64,000 bases of DNA from Euphorbia lathyris. Taxonomy: Eukaryota > Streptophyta > Magnoliopsida > Malpighiales > Euphorbiaceae. The position numbers were made by a program, and so were the translations under genes. The notes below the pieces were generated by a model, which was not told the origin of the DNA, searched no databases, and saw only the letters and a program-made list of their open reading frames with translations. The DNA lies in contig NC_088915.1 of NCBI RefSeq assembly GCF_963576675.1, forward strand, positions 44,669,501 through 44,733,500, read 5' to 3'. Shown here piece after piece: positions 1 through 10,025 of this stretch (its first letter is position 1; every line of letters starts with the position of its first letter).

Positions 1-1765
1 TCTGAAACGTAGCAGGTGCATTGCATAACCCAAAGGGCATCCGTCTATATGCAAATGTCCCAAAAGGGCATGTGAAAGTGGTCTTCTCCTGATCATCAGG
101 ATCCACTGAGATTTGCATGTAGCCCGAATACCCATCCACACAACAGAAGAAAAACTTACCTGCCATGCGTTCAAGCATTTGATCGATGAACGGAATGGGG
201 AAATGGTCCTTCCTGGTGGCGTCGTTCAACTTCCTGAAATCCACGCACATTCGCCACCCGATCGTTTTCTGCACCAGAATTAACTCATTCTTTTCGTTCA
301 ACGTCACTGTTGTGCCTCCCTTCTTTGGCACCATATGCACATGACTCACCCATTGGCTGTCAGAGATCGGAAAGATCATCCCTGCATCAAGCAACTTAAT
401 CACCTCAGCCTTCACCACCTCCTTCATTTTTGGATTAAGCCTTCTCTGTGGTTGAGCAATTGGCTTCACTTTATCTTCCATATAGATCCGGTGTTCGCAA
501 AGCGACGGGCTGATCCCTTTTATGTCAGACATTTGCCATCCAAAAGCCTCTTTATGCTTCCTTAGCACCTCCACCAAGCGATCTTCCTCAGGACCTGTAA
601 GTTTAGCAGAGATAATTACAGGTAAATGTTCAGGCGGTGCTAAGAATACGTATTTTAGATGTGCAGGCAAGGGTTTGAGATCGAGGGTTGGTGGTTCTTC
701 GATTGATGTTTTAGGCCTTGTTTTGGTTTCCCTCTCCAGGAGTTCATCGTGCCGGGCCCAATTACATCCTTCTTTACTGCCGTCCCCAACGTCTTCATCT
801 GACAGCTCCTCCTCTTCTAGTTCGATGTTTAGATTCTTGACCTCATTTTCCTGAAAAGTACTCTCAACCAAAGAGTCAGTAAGGCTCAAGAAATTACAGC
901 ACTCGTCATCGACGGGAAATTTCATAGACTTCAGAATATTGAATTCTACTTCCTCATTCTGTAATCGGAGAATTAATTTCCCCCCCTCGACATCAATCAG
1001 GGTCCGTCCTGTCGTGAGGAAAGGTCTCCCTAATAAGATAGGCACCTCATCGTCCTCCTCGATGTCCATTATCACAAAGTCAGCCGAAAAGATGAACTGA
1101 TCTACCTTCACCAAAAGGTCTTCTACCACCCCTACCGGTCGCCTTATTGATCTGTCAGCCAGCTGTATGGTGACTGATGTTGGTTTCGGATCTCCCATCC
1201 CCAGTTTCCTGTAAACAGACAAAGGCATTAAGTTAATGCTTGCTCCTAGATCACATAAGGCACGTTTAAAATGAGCTTTGCCTATTGTACAAGGTATGCT
1301 AAAACTACCAGGATCCTTCGATTTTTTTGGAAGTGGGTTTGTGAGCATCACAGAACATTCCTGGCTCAGCATTACAGTCTCATGATCTCCTAATCTTTTC
1401 TTTTTAGAGATTAATTCTTTCAAAAACTTTCCATACACGGGAATATTTTCAAGAAGTTCAAGGAACGGAAGATTAATCTCTATTTTCTTAAACACATTAA
1501 GCATCTTTGAATAATCCTTATCTAATTTAGCTCTTCTAGAAGTAGGATAAGGTAATGTCACCTGTGTTGGCGGGTCAACAGTGTCAGTTATCGAAGCCGG
1601 ATCAGAAACACTTACTTGAGGAGAAGATGGAACCGACGAGATATTACCAGTAGCTGGGTCTAACCCCTCATCTCGTTGAGGCACAAAATCCGGTCCTTTG
1701 ACCTGTGTTCCGCTCCTGAGCGTAATTTCTCGTGCTTCCTCTTCTGCCAACTTACTCACTTGCGT
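1..1765 (-). CDS. Athila-1 pol, partial (protease, reverse transcriptase start)
   Basis: The minus frame is open from 1765 to the window edge (588 codons) and has no stop in this stretch. It runs off the edge, so it lacks a visible end. Early on it has a gag-pol linker with the sequence LRSG. The aspartic protease follows, with the active-site motif DLGAS near 1240-1260 and the flap-like ILLGRPF near 1025-1040. Next come the RT fingers (RMCVDFRKLND near 215-250) and motif A (CVDGYSGY near 130-150) with its catalytic Asp present. The frame is continuous with gag except for a TAG at 1766-1768, so it would be expressed only as a gag-pol product if that stop were read through. Confidence 0.8.
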
Positions 1766-2731
1766 CTAAAGACTTTGGCAGACTGCTTCATTGTGTGCCA
1801 ATCTTCCCTCCATGGCACTCATGCTCTCTATCAGGGCGTCTACACCCTTTTTTAGGTTGAATTCGGAACCGATCCTTCTGTGCCCGTCCTGCTTTAAATA
1901 GTGGATATGTGCGAGCACCATGAGACATTCCACACTCTTGTGCCCTCCGCTGCAAACCTCACAGCTCACCACTGACCCCGGTGATTTCAAGTGACTTCCC
2001 AGCAGAGCTAACTTTTCTGTGAGTGCTGCTATCTGAGGATTGGATTTTGGACATACTCTAATGCACTCCTCTGCTGTTGTAAACCTGCTCGGAGGCGGCT
2101 TCACAACTTGCCAACACGCACTTCGTTCAGCCAATTCTTTCACCAGATTATAGGCCTGCATTGCGGTTTTGTTGAATAAATTTCCTCCCGCAGCAGTATC
2201 AAGAAAAGCACGGCTAACAGGAGATATTCCCGAATAGAACATATCAACAAGCTGGTACCGCTGGTAATCATGATGGGGGCACCTTCTCAACAACCTCTAG
2301 AACCTCTCCCAGGCTAGATGCAGGTTCTCACTTTCAGACTGCCTAAACGATGCGATTTCGCTTCTGAACTGAGCAGTCTTGACTGGAGGGAAATATTTTG
2401 CTAGGAAATCTGATACGGTGGTGTCCCAATCAGTTAGAGAGCCTGGCTCAACTGTATGTAGCCATTCTGCAGCTTCTTCTTTCAAGGAAAATCTGAACAA
2501 CTTCTGATAGACTTGTTCAGATGTAACTTCTTCGCACTTGAAGGTGCTGCAATATTCTACGAATTTGTCAAGGTGTGAATTGGGATCTTCGTAGTAATCC
2601 CCCTTGAACTGTCCCGAGTTCTGGATCATCTGGATCATCGCCGGCCTGATTTCGAATGATTCCACTGTTATTGCTGGATCGAGTAAGCCGGAGGTGCTTG
2701 TCGGCCGTCTTGCCTTAAGCAACTCCATCAC
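1766..2731 (-). pseudogene. Athila-1 gag, interrupted by one in-frame stop
   Basis: There are two open stretches in the same frame, 2731-2297 and 2293-1766, separated by TAG at 2299-2297. The first holds the N-terminal part of a Retrotrans_gag capsid domain (MIQMIQNSGQF, then DPNSHLDKFVEYC, then EEAAEWL). The second has the C-terminal half (RRCPHHDYQ, then AGGNLFNKTA) and a Cys/His-poor tail with CEVCSGGHKSVEC, which resembles a zinc knuckle. A second TAG at 1768-1766 separates it from pol. The order and spacing match Athila-3 and Athila-4 gag in this window. It is probably non-functional unless the stops are suppressed. Confidence 0.8.
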
Positions 2732-2894
2732 TTACATATCCTCGGTCATCGTATCCTCATCTCAGGCCCTGCAAGAACAGTTTTAGCTTATGAATTCAGA
2801 TAATAATACGATTGATTATCAGACCCTCGGCTAGAAGAATCCCAAACAATTATTCAAGCTTCGCAATCAATTAATTAGCTATAAACAAAAATAG

Positions 2895-2912
2895 TCCCCG
2901 GCAACGGCGCCA
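2895..2912 (-). promoter_or_regulatory. Primer-binding site of Athila-1
   Basis: The minus strand reads TGGCGCCGTTGCCGGGGA, six bases inside the LTR end. The identical 18-mer lies next to the LTR of Athila-4 (59137-59154), and a one-base variant lies next to that of Athila-3. It is the tRNA-Asp-type primer site usual for Athila elements. Confidence 0.85.
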
Positions 2913-3978
2913 AAAACTTGATACTGCTAAAATATATAGCAATAAATAAGACAAGAGTATCCTATCGCAACAAGTAGTCCAGTGCTTAAGCACGAGATCG
3001 AACCACAAGGACTATTTGCCACAACTAATTAGTCTAGGGAAGAGGATGTAATTGTTCGGAAGGGTAAATGTGTGAGGAGTGATTAAAAAGACAAACTTCT
3101 AAAATGAAAGTGTTAAGTGTTGAACAGGGGAGAATTCAGATTAATTAATGACACAATCCAAGATGGGGATTCCCTTAATTGGTTCCCATGTATGATTTAC
3201 TGGGATTTGGTTTCATACCATAATGATAATTGACGGAAATCACCTAAGTAACCACGTAGAGATAGTCAATCTCATGTAGTCTATTCACATGCCTTTGGTT
3301 GACGGCTTGATTAGGCATATAACCTAGGGCATACAAAGCAATAGGTTCCGTGGTGATTGAGGCTAAAGCCGTAGCCCAGCCACTAGTCCGCAGTCCTAGT
3401 GGTCTCTAGCGAGGCTAGATTATGCTAATTCGGGTTAGGTAGTTCCTTGGTCAGGTAACTACCTATCTGTAATCCTAAATTTGTCGGACTCAAGGCATTA
3501 GGTTTAGCTATGTCAGGCTAGTTTATCATCATCGAATCTAATTCTAGCATTCATCCTATCTCTGACAAATGTAGGACACTAAGCTTGCATAATCTAATCA
3601 ACTGGGATTAAACCCATAAAACCAAATCCCTAATCATTCAAGGCTACACAATCAATCTCATCCCCATCCCAGATTGGATGGGGATTAGTTCATAATTAAA
3701 CTAATCAAATCATTAAAGCACATATTATCAACATTAATCATCATTAATTAAATAAGTAAAAAGTAAGACAGATTGAGGAATTTAGAGATCTAAAACCCGG
3801 CTTTGTCTGATTCTGATTACAAAAAGGACAGAGCTTTCCTTCCCAGTCTTCAAATAAATCAAAAGCAATTACAATGCAAGCAACTCCAATCTCCTCCAAA
3901 GAAGAAGAAAAATGGAGAGTAAGAGAAGCCAAAAAAATAGAAAAAGAAAAAGTAACCTACAAAAAAAAGCATATTGTT

Positions 3979-3987
3979 CTATTTATA
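3979..3987 (-). promoter_or_regulatory. TATA-like box in Athila-1 LTR, copy A
   Basis: The minus strand reads TATAAATAG within the LTR, upstream of the LTR end and in the direction of element transcription. The matching site in copy B is at 5070-5078. Confidence 0.4.
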
Positions 3988-4082
3988 GTGGTAAGTGTGT
4001 TAGGGGGTATTTTGGGCTTTTTTCAGGCCAAGATTCGCGCCCTGGGGTGAGAAGACGCTGGGAAATTGCTTCCCAGCGCCTC

Positions 4083-4270
4083 GTCTCATCGAGACAAGAG
4101 GTGTCTCGACGAGATGAAAGGGTGTCTCGATGAGACGTTGGGTGTCTCGTCGAGACACCACATGATGGTTCCCTTTGGGAACCATTGGCCCGCCTCGTCT
4201 CGGCGAGACAGGCTATGTCTCGACGAGACGGGGGCCTGTCTCGGCGAGACAGGAGCTGTCTCGGCGAGAC
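4083..4270. repeat. Cluster of eight 13-bp palindromes (GTCTCGNCGAGAC type)
   Basis: Units start at 4083, 4103, 4124, 4144, 4197, 4217, 4238 and 4258. Steps are 20, 21, 20, 53, 20, 21 and 20 bases. Each is a near-perfect palindrome of the form GTCTCGNCGAGAC with at most a few changes. They lie in copy A of the duplicated LTR segment. The function is unknown. Confidence 0.85.
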
Positions 4271-5069
4271 AGGTGCTGAGAAAGGGCAGTTCCCTCCGGA
4301 AGTTATCTGTTTTGGTCCCTGTGCTTCCGGAATTCGCTCTAGTGGTCCCCGAACTGTCCGGAAATGCTCAACCAGTCCTAAAAACACTTGAAAATACAGA
4401 AAATGCCATAAATAACGGAAATTACTCAATTCAACTAAAAGATAACAAAATGATGCTGAGATAGAGTGGAAATAAAGCAAAAGCGAACTAAAACAATCCT
4501 AAAACCCTATATAAATGGGAGCTTTCTCATCTATCTATAATCCTATTTAATGTCAGGGTCACAGGCATTAAGCATATTATATACATAAACAGGCTAGTTG
4601 ATCATTATCAATGTTCATTCTAGCATAAATCATGTTCCTAACAATTTCTAGGCATTAAGCATGCATAAACTGATCAATCAAAGGTTCTAGATCCCTAATC
4701 ATACATATTCATACAATCAATTTCATCCCCATCCCAAATTGGATGGGGATTAATTCATAGACAAACTAATCATAGCAATAGGAAGTAAAGGAATAATGGA
4801 AAAAGCTTCAATTAAATATAAAAGGAAAAGATAAGAGGGAGAGATAGAAATCCAAAACCCGCTTGTCGATTCTGATTACAAAAATAGAAGATCTGGAGCT
4901 TCTCCTATCAATTGTTGTTGAAAGAAATAGAAACTGAAAATAAATCTAATCTAGAAAGCAGGAAAAGCTAAACTAAAAATAAAAATCTACATTGTAGAGG
5001 CGAGAAAGCCCTAGCAGCTTTCGGATTTATTGAGTGGCTAATCCCCCCTCAAGGATTAGGTTTAGCTCC

Positions 5070-5078
5070 CTATTTATA
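5070..5078 (-). promoter_or_regulatory. TATA-like box in Athila-1 LTR, copy B
   Basis: The minus strand reads TATAAATAG, in the same relative place as the site at 3979-3987. The duplicated LTR therefore has two candidate core promoters. Confidence 0.4.
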
Positions 5079-5207
5079 GAGTTAGGGAGGAAACCCTAAT
5101 GCCTCAAGGGTAAAAATGGGCTTTTACAAAGTGTTTTTGGTGGGCTTCAGGCCCAAATCCGCGCATTCCAGCAAGGGGGAAGGCGCTGGTGCACCTTTCC
5201 CCGCCTC

Positions 5208-5281
5208 GTCTCATCGAGACAAGGCATGTCTCGACGAGACGAGGGCCTGTCTCGATGAGAAAGGTGATGTCTCGCCGAGAC
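5208..5281. repeat. Cluster of four 13-bp palindromes, LTR copy B
   Basis: Units of the GTCTCGNCGAGAC type start at 5208, 5228, 5249 and 5269, with steps of 20, 21 and 20 bases. This is the same spacing rule as in copy A at 4083-4270. Confidence 0.85.
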
Positions 5282-5601
5282 AGGTCCTATTTAAGGAACT
5301 GTGGCTCCGGCTTTTATCTGTTTAGGTCACTGGGCTTCCAAAAAGTGCTCTAATGGTCCCTGATGAATCCCAAAAGTGCTCTGATGGTCCCTGAAGAATC
5401 TGGAAATGCTCCAATAGGCTTGGGTCTGGTTCGAAAATGCTCAAATAGGCCCAAAAACACCTGAAAACACAGAAAATGCCAAAAATAAGAGAAATTACTA
5501 ATTCTAACTAAAAGATAACAAAACGATAATAAAACTGAAAGGAAATAAAGCAAAAGGAAGCTAAAAGGGGCCTAAAAACCCTATACAAATGGGAGTTATC
5601 A

Positions 5602-5855
5602 ATGAACGCTCTAGCTAGGAGGAGCGAGGTCGAGCAGCCGAGGAGAGGAGCCGCGTGGATATAGAGGCACGGCGAGCTGCTGAGGAGAGTTTGCGGATTG
5701 CGGTGGAGAGCCGTCGAGTTTCGGATGAGGGTTGGCGGGCGGCTATGGATGCCCGTCGAGTTGCCTAGGAGGCCTTAGCTGAGGAGCGGGTTACTTACTT
5801 CAGAGATTTTGATCCGTTAGGGCACTTTTGGGATCTCGGATTTCCTCCGTATTGA
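5602..5855 (+). pseudogene. Short antisense reading-frame remnant in the Tat 3' region
   Basis: In the plus frame that ends with TGA at 5853-5855, about 75 codons read as a charged, Glu/Arg/Ala-rich helical stretch. It has one internal TAG and ends in DLGFPPY just before the stop. It is opposite in direction to the Tat gag-pol and lies between pol and the lost 3' LTR. Some Tat elements (for example the Grande and Retand groups) carry an antisense ORF in exactly this place, so it may be the decayed end of one. I do not recognise a domain. Confidence 0.35.
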
Positions 5856-6301
5856 TATGACTGTCATCATTTTGCCTTGTATCATCCCGATGTATAACTT
5901 GTATATATGGAAAGGAGTGGATATCGGTGTAGGCTTTTATCTCGTAGTTAGAGAAAGGGAATGTATAACTCATGATTTATAATACAATGCATTCAGTCGA
6001 TCATAATAATTCCAATCATTCTCTTCAAATATATTCATGCCTTTATTTATTTACAAACAACAGAAATACTTAGCAAATTATACATTATTTTTGTAATTGC
6101 TCAAGACATAACTACTGTTACCAGGACCCGCCTTTTTTCGGTTTTCAGATCCCAGCGATTTTTCAACTCCCCTTTTACTACGGAATTTTCAAATGAGTGC
6201 CCTTTCGGGTTTTCACTCATTGGGATGTCCCTTATTGTTGCATAGATCGCCCTTTGCGGGTTTTCAACCTATCGAGAATTTTTATTTTTATTTCTTTTTT
6301 T
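5856..6301 (-). other. Non-coding 3' region of the Tat element
   Basis: There is no credible reading frame. Around 6125-6285 short segments resembling CCCGCAAAGGGCG and CCGAAAAAAGGCGGG occur on the minus strand just after integrase. Such phased 'pseudo-tandem' segments are common after pol in Tat elements. Confidence 0.5.
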
Positions 6302-7574
6302 TTATGAAAAGTATTGCTTAAGCCTATCTAGGTTGGTAGGCTCGAAGAACTCAACGCCATCCATCGTGGTTAGTTTCACCGCCCCTTTGCTTAGCATCTT
6401 ATTCACGAGAAATGGTCCTTCCCAGTTTGGCCTAAACTTGCCCCTAGGGTCAGTGTGCGTCATTCGGATCTGCTTCAGCACCATGTCCCCCCTCCTTAAT
6501 AGGACTGGCCTTAACCTTTTTGTTGAAGGCTCGGGCCGTCCTCTTTTGATATAGCTGCACGTGGTAAAGGGCCTCCATCCTCTTCTCGTCAACCAATGCC
6601 AACTATTCATATTGTTTCTTCACCCATTCTGCTTCAGGAATCTCTGCTTCTACAGCGATTCTCAGCGATCGCTTCTCAATCTCAATCGGCAGAACTGATT
6701 CTGCCCCATATACTAAGAAGAACGGTGTTGCCCCAGTAGATGTTCTAATAGTCGTGCGATGGGTCCACAAAACAAGTGGAAGCTGCTCATGCCAATTCCG
6801 ATGCGACTCCACTGTCTTTACGAGAATCCTCTTAAGGTTCTTATTAGCCGCCTCCACTGCACCATTAGCTTGCAGGCGATATGGAGAGGATCTATGATGC
6901 TCAATACCGTATTCTTGGAAGAGACTTTTCACTTCTCCCTAAAACTGAACCCCATTATCCGTGATCATGTGATGAGGTACTCCGAACTTGGTGATCAAAT
7001 GCTTTTCGATAAACTTCCTCATCTGCTTAGATCCCAATTTACTAAACGATTCTGCCTCGACCCACTTAGTGAAGTAATTAATGGCCACTGCGATGAACTT
7101 GTGTCCATTTGATGCATTAGGCCTCACCTCGCCGATGGTGTCAATGCCCCAAGCTGCAAACAGCCAAATGGGTGCTAACACATGCAGTTCCATAACTGGC
7201 AGGTGATTATAATCCCCATGGATTTGACAATGATGGCATTTCTTCGCGTATTCGTTGCAATCTCTTTCCATGGTGAGCCAATAGAAGCCTTGTCTTACGA
7301 TTTTCTTTGCTAACACTGCTCCTCCCATATGGGCTCCACAAATTCCCGAGTGCACTAACTCCATCGCTTCCCAGGCTTCTCCCTTGTCTAAACATCTCAA
7401 TTGTAATCCATTGGCTTGCCTTTTGTAGAGCAAGTCATTGTGGATGACAAACTGCTGGGCGAACCTTCTGATCACGGCCTGATCCCTAAGTTCTGATTCT
7501 GCCGGATAAGTTCCACTTTTCATGAAGTTCACGATGTCGAAATACCAAGGCTTTTCATCCACTCCTAACAACAT
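6302..7574 (-). pseudogene. Tat integrase (zinc-binding, DDE core, C-terminal part), broken
   Basis: The first stretch (7574-6939) has a His2Cys2-type N-terminal zinc domain (VHSGICGAH, then CHHCQIHG). It also has the first two core acidic residues, in WGIDTIGEV and ITDNGVQF. A TAG at 6941-6939 stops the frame directly after the second Asp. The same frame then continues (6932-6603) with EAANKNLKRI, which carries the third core residue, Glu. The C-terminal part (6610-6302) is in another frame and ends in LDRLKQYFS. All core acidic residues are present, but one stop and one frameshift break the protein. Confidence 0.85.
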
Positions 7575-7786
7575 TACATCTTTATAGCATAGTTTGTGGG
7601 ACTCCTCAACACCAGAGGCTTTGAGGCAAAGTTCCGAGGATTATCCCATACCGACACTAAAGTGGCCAAAGCTTCCGCCGCTTAGTTCTGCGCTCGAGGA
7701 ATATGATAAAAGCGGCACTCGCTGAACCTCTGTGCCAACCCCCCTAGCTGGTCTAGGTACGGGCGCAACCTTTCTTCCCTTACTTC
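7575..7786 (-). other. Broken linker between Tat RNase H2 and integrase
   Basis: About 210 bases lie between the two pol pieces. No long frame is open. It probably corresponds to the pol linker, now out of frame. Confidence 0.5.
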
Positions 7787-8188
7787 CTAATTTCCCTGTG
7801 CTTGTTCGATAATCAGCTTTGAGTTGCCCCAGATTTCAACATACGATGCTCCGAGCGCTGCTAACGATTCTAACTCGTAGATGCACGCTTCATACTCGGC
7901 CATATTATTAGTGAGGGGGAACGACAACTTCTTTGCCATTGGGATCCTTTCCCCTTTCGGTGAGATGAGTAACCCTCCTACCCCGTCTCCATTCGAGTTA
8001 ACCGCTCCATCAAAGAACATTTTCCACGGTATAACTTCTATCGCATTCAGATGTTCATCGGGGAAGTCATAGTTTATTTCTTCTTCTTCCGCACTTAGGG
8101 GTTGATTGGCCAGAAATTCTGCTACAACTCTTCCCTTGATAACCTTCTTTGTCACATATTCGATGTCAAATTTTGATAAAAGCAACAA
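7787..8188 (-). pseudogene. Second (archaeal-type) RNase H of the Tat element
   Basis: The sequence WKMFFDGAVNSNGDGVGG, then NMAEYEAC, then IWGNSKLIIEQ matches the extra RNase H that follows the normal RNase H in Tat elements. The first Asp and the Glu are present. The third site, usually GDSKLI, reads GNSKLI, so a catalytic Asp appears to be replaced by Asn. It is separated from the RT frame by a stop near 8190. Confidence 0.8.
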
Positions 8189-8191
8189 CCA

Positions 8192-9763
8192 TCAGGCCAG
8201 CTTTCCGGTTAAGGATGGAGTTTGATACAGATACTTCACAGGGTCCATCCAGGAAATAATGATCACTTTGTAAGACTGAAAATAGTGCCACAGCTTCTTC
8301 GTTAGCCATACTACTGCCACACACGTCTTTTCGATCATGTTGTATTTAAGCTCGTATTCTAGGAACTTTTTACTCAGATAATACACTGCATACTCCACAC
8401 CAGTGTCCCCTTCCTGGGCCAACATTGCTATGATGGATCGCTCCTCGGTCGCTACATAGAGGAGAAGTGGTTTTTCGAGTTTAGTCGGCCTCAAAACCGG
8501 TGGATTAGTCAAATAGGTCCGGACGCTTTCCAAAACTTGATGGCACTTATCGTTCCAAACCGTGGGTTGATCTTTCCGTAGCAGCTTAAAGATTGGTTCG
8601 CAGATTGTGGTGAGTCGTGCTATGAATCGACTGATAAACTGAACCTGCCCCATGAATCCTCTTACTTCTTTCTCATTCTTCGGTGCTGGCATTTCCTGTA
8701 TGGCTTTTACTTTATTGGGATCCACCTCAATCCCATTGTCACTGATTATGTAGCCTAAGATTTTCCCTGACGAAACGCCAAAGAAGCACTTCTTCGGGTT
8801 CAACCTTAGCATGAATTCTGCGATTCGGGCCAGAAATTTCTCAAGTGCCACGAAATTCCCTTCTCTTGTATCCGACTTGACCATCATGTCATCCACATAA
8901 ACCCCCACTTCCTTGTGTATCATATCGTGGAACAGTGCCGTAGCCATTCGCTGATAAGTTGCCCCAGCGTTTTTCAAACCAAACAGCATAACTCTATAGC
9001 AGTACGTCCCCCACTCAGTAGTGAACGAGGTTTTCACTTTATGCTTCTCGGCCATCTGAACCTGCATGTAGCCCATGAAACCACCCACATTGGTGTGCAA
9101 GACGCTGGATGCCGCATTGTCAATCAATACATCGATGTGAGGCAACGCGAATTCATCTTTGGGGCAAGCCTTGTTGAGATCTCTGTAATCGACGCACATT
9201 CTCACTTTACCGTCTTTCTTTGCGATTGGCACTACATTTGCTACCCAAGGAGGATAGTCGATTACTTCGATAAAACCTACCTCTAACTGTTTCTTCACCT
9301 CCTCTCTGATCTTATCCGCCCATTCTGGCCTCATGTGTCGGAGCTTTTGCTTTACGGGTTTAGCATCGGGGTATGTTGGAATGCGGTGAGCTACGATGGA
9401 TTTATCAATTCCTGGCATGTCTTCGTACGTCCAAGCAAACACTATTTCGTATTTTTTAATTATTCTCTCAAATTCTTTCCTCTCTTCAATAGTTAATTCT
9501 TGAGCAATTTGTATAAGTTTAGGATTTTCATCCGTGCCAAGATTGAAAGTTGACATTTCTATTGCATTGATTTCAAATGTAGGCATGTTATATGAATGAG
9601 AATGCATGAAATGATCAGAATCAACATCAAGCAAGTAAGCAAAATTAGAGTTCATTTCATTGATAGTTTTGGCGAGTACATCATCGAATTCAAACAAAGT
9701 AGTAATAGTTGTAATCATCGGGGTTCTCGGGGTTCTCATGGGCCTTGGAGGTGCTTGGTTCAT
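8192..9763 (-). pseudogene. Tat reverse transcriptase and RNase H
   Basis: This is a 523-codon frame. RT signatures run VRMCVDYRDLNKACPKDEF (about residues 187-205), motif A about 221-232, FGLKNAGATYQRM about 261-273, YVDDMMVKS 289-297, and the normal RNase H from about 410. Motif A reads NVGGFMGY where family members have an Asp before the Gly-Phe, so the first metal-binding Asp seems lost (Gly227, codon 9085-9083). The YVDD pair is present. The first ~25 residues come from a shifted frame. The real upstream frame joins near 9690 with a frameshift. Confidence 0.85.
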
Positions 9764-10025
9764 CCACCGCTCCCACGGTTGCCTCTGTAGTGATAACTTA
9801 CTCTTCAGCGTTCAGGTCAAGCATCATGATTTCCTCTATGAAGTAGCTTGCCTTTCCTTTGCCCCAGTCAGTAACATCATTGAAGATCTCAAATCCTAAC
9901 AGGACCTTTCCTTCGGCCACTCGGTCCGACCTCGTCATAACAGCAATTTCCGGCTCTTCATCAGACTCATCCCAGATATTGATTGGAGCTCTCTGATTGA
10001 TACCTTCCTCGTCCGAGGAACTTCC
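9764..10025 (-). other. Gag to RT linker of the Tat element, no protease seen
   Basis: The gag-like frame continues after TAG 10028-10026 through an acidic stretch (SSSDEEG, WDESDEEPE) and MTRSDR for about 75 codons, to TAA near 9809-9807, and then towards RT with a frameshift. MTRS-R is the sequence type that normally precedes protease in this group. I find no D-T-G or D-S-G aspartic protease motif here or in the upstream frame. Confidence 0.6.

Larger units (their letters stand above)
1..5601 (-). mobile_element. Athila-1: 5' part of an Athila-type Ty3/gypsy retrotransposon
   Basis: Read on the minus strand the parts are in order: LTR (5601-2919), primer-binding site (2912-2895), leader, gag (2731-1766), protease and the start of reverse transcriptase (1765-1), where the window ends. 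Gag, the D-L-G-A-S protease motif and the RT are closely similar in type to Athila-3 in this window, which is why I place it in Athila. It is inserted in the Tat element that begins at 5602. Bases 5602-5606 (atgaa) would be one copy of the target duplication; the other lies outside the window. Bases 2732-2894 are non-coding leader. Confidence 0.85.
2919..5601 (-). repeat. 5' LTR of Athila-1, with an internal 1.05-kb duplication
   Basis: On the minus strand it starts TGATAACTCCC (5601) and ends GCAGTATCA (2919), giving TG...CA termini, and it abuts the primer site. It is 2683 bp long. About 3466-4520 and 4529-5601 are diverged direct repeats of each other, so the basic LTR was probably about 1.6 kb and one part is present twice. 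Each copy carries a TATA-like box and a cluster of 13-bp palindromes. A fragment of the same LTR family lies inverted at 43938-44667. Confidence 0.75.

Noticed and set aside
335..854. Two short plus-strand frames
   Set aside because: They are shadows of the Athila-1 pol frame on the minus strand and have no recognisable product.
2895..2912. tRNA gene fragments at the primer-binding sites
   Set aside because: The matches are limited to about 12-18 bases next to LTR ends, as expected for primer sites; there is no cloverleaf.
4000..4480. Overlapping frames on both strands with repeated Arg/Asp or Ser/Arg words
   Set aside because: They arise from the palindrome array in the LTR (GTCTCGNCGAGAC is open in several frames). 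It is not a protein gene.
4083..5281. CRISPR-like regular repeats
   Set aside because: Palindromes with 7-8 base spacers in a plant LTR. There are no unique spacers of proper length and no cas genes.
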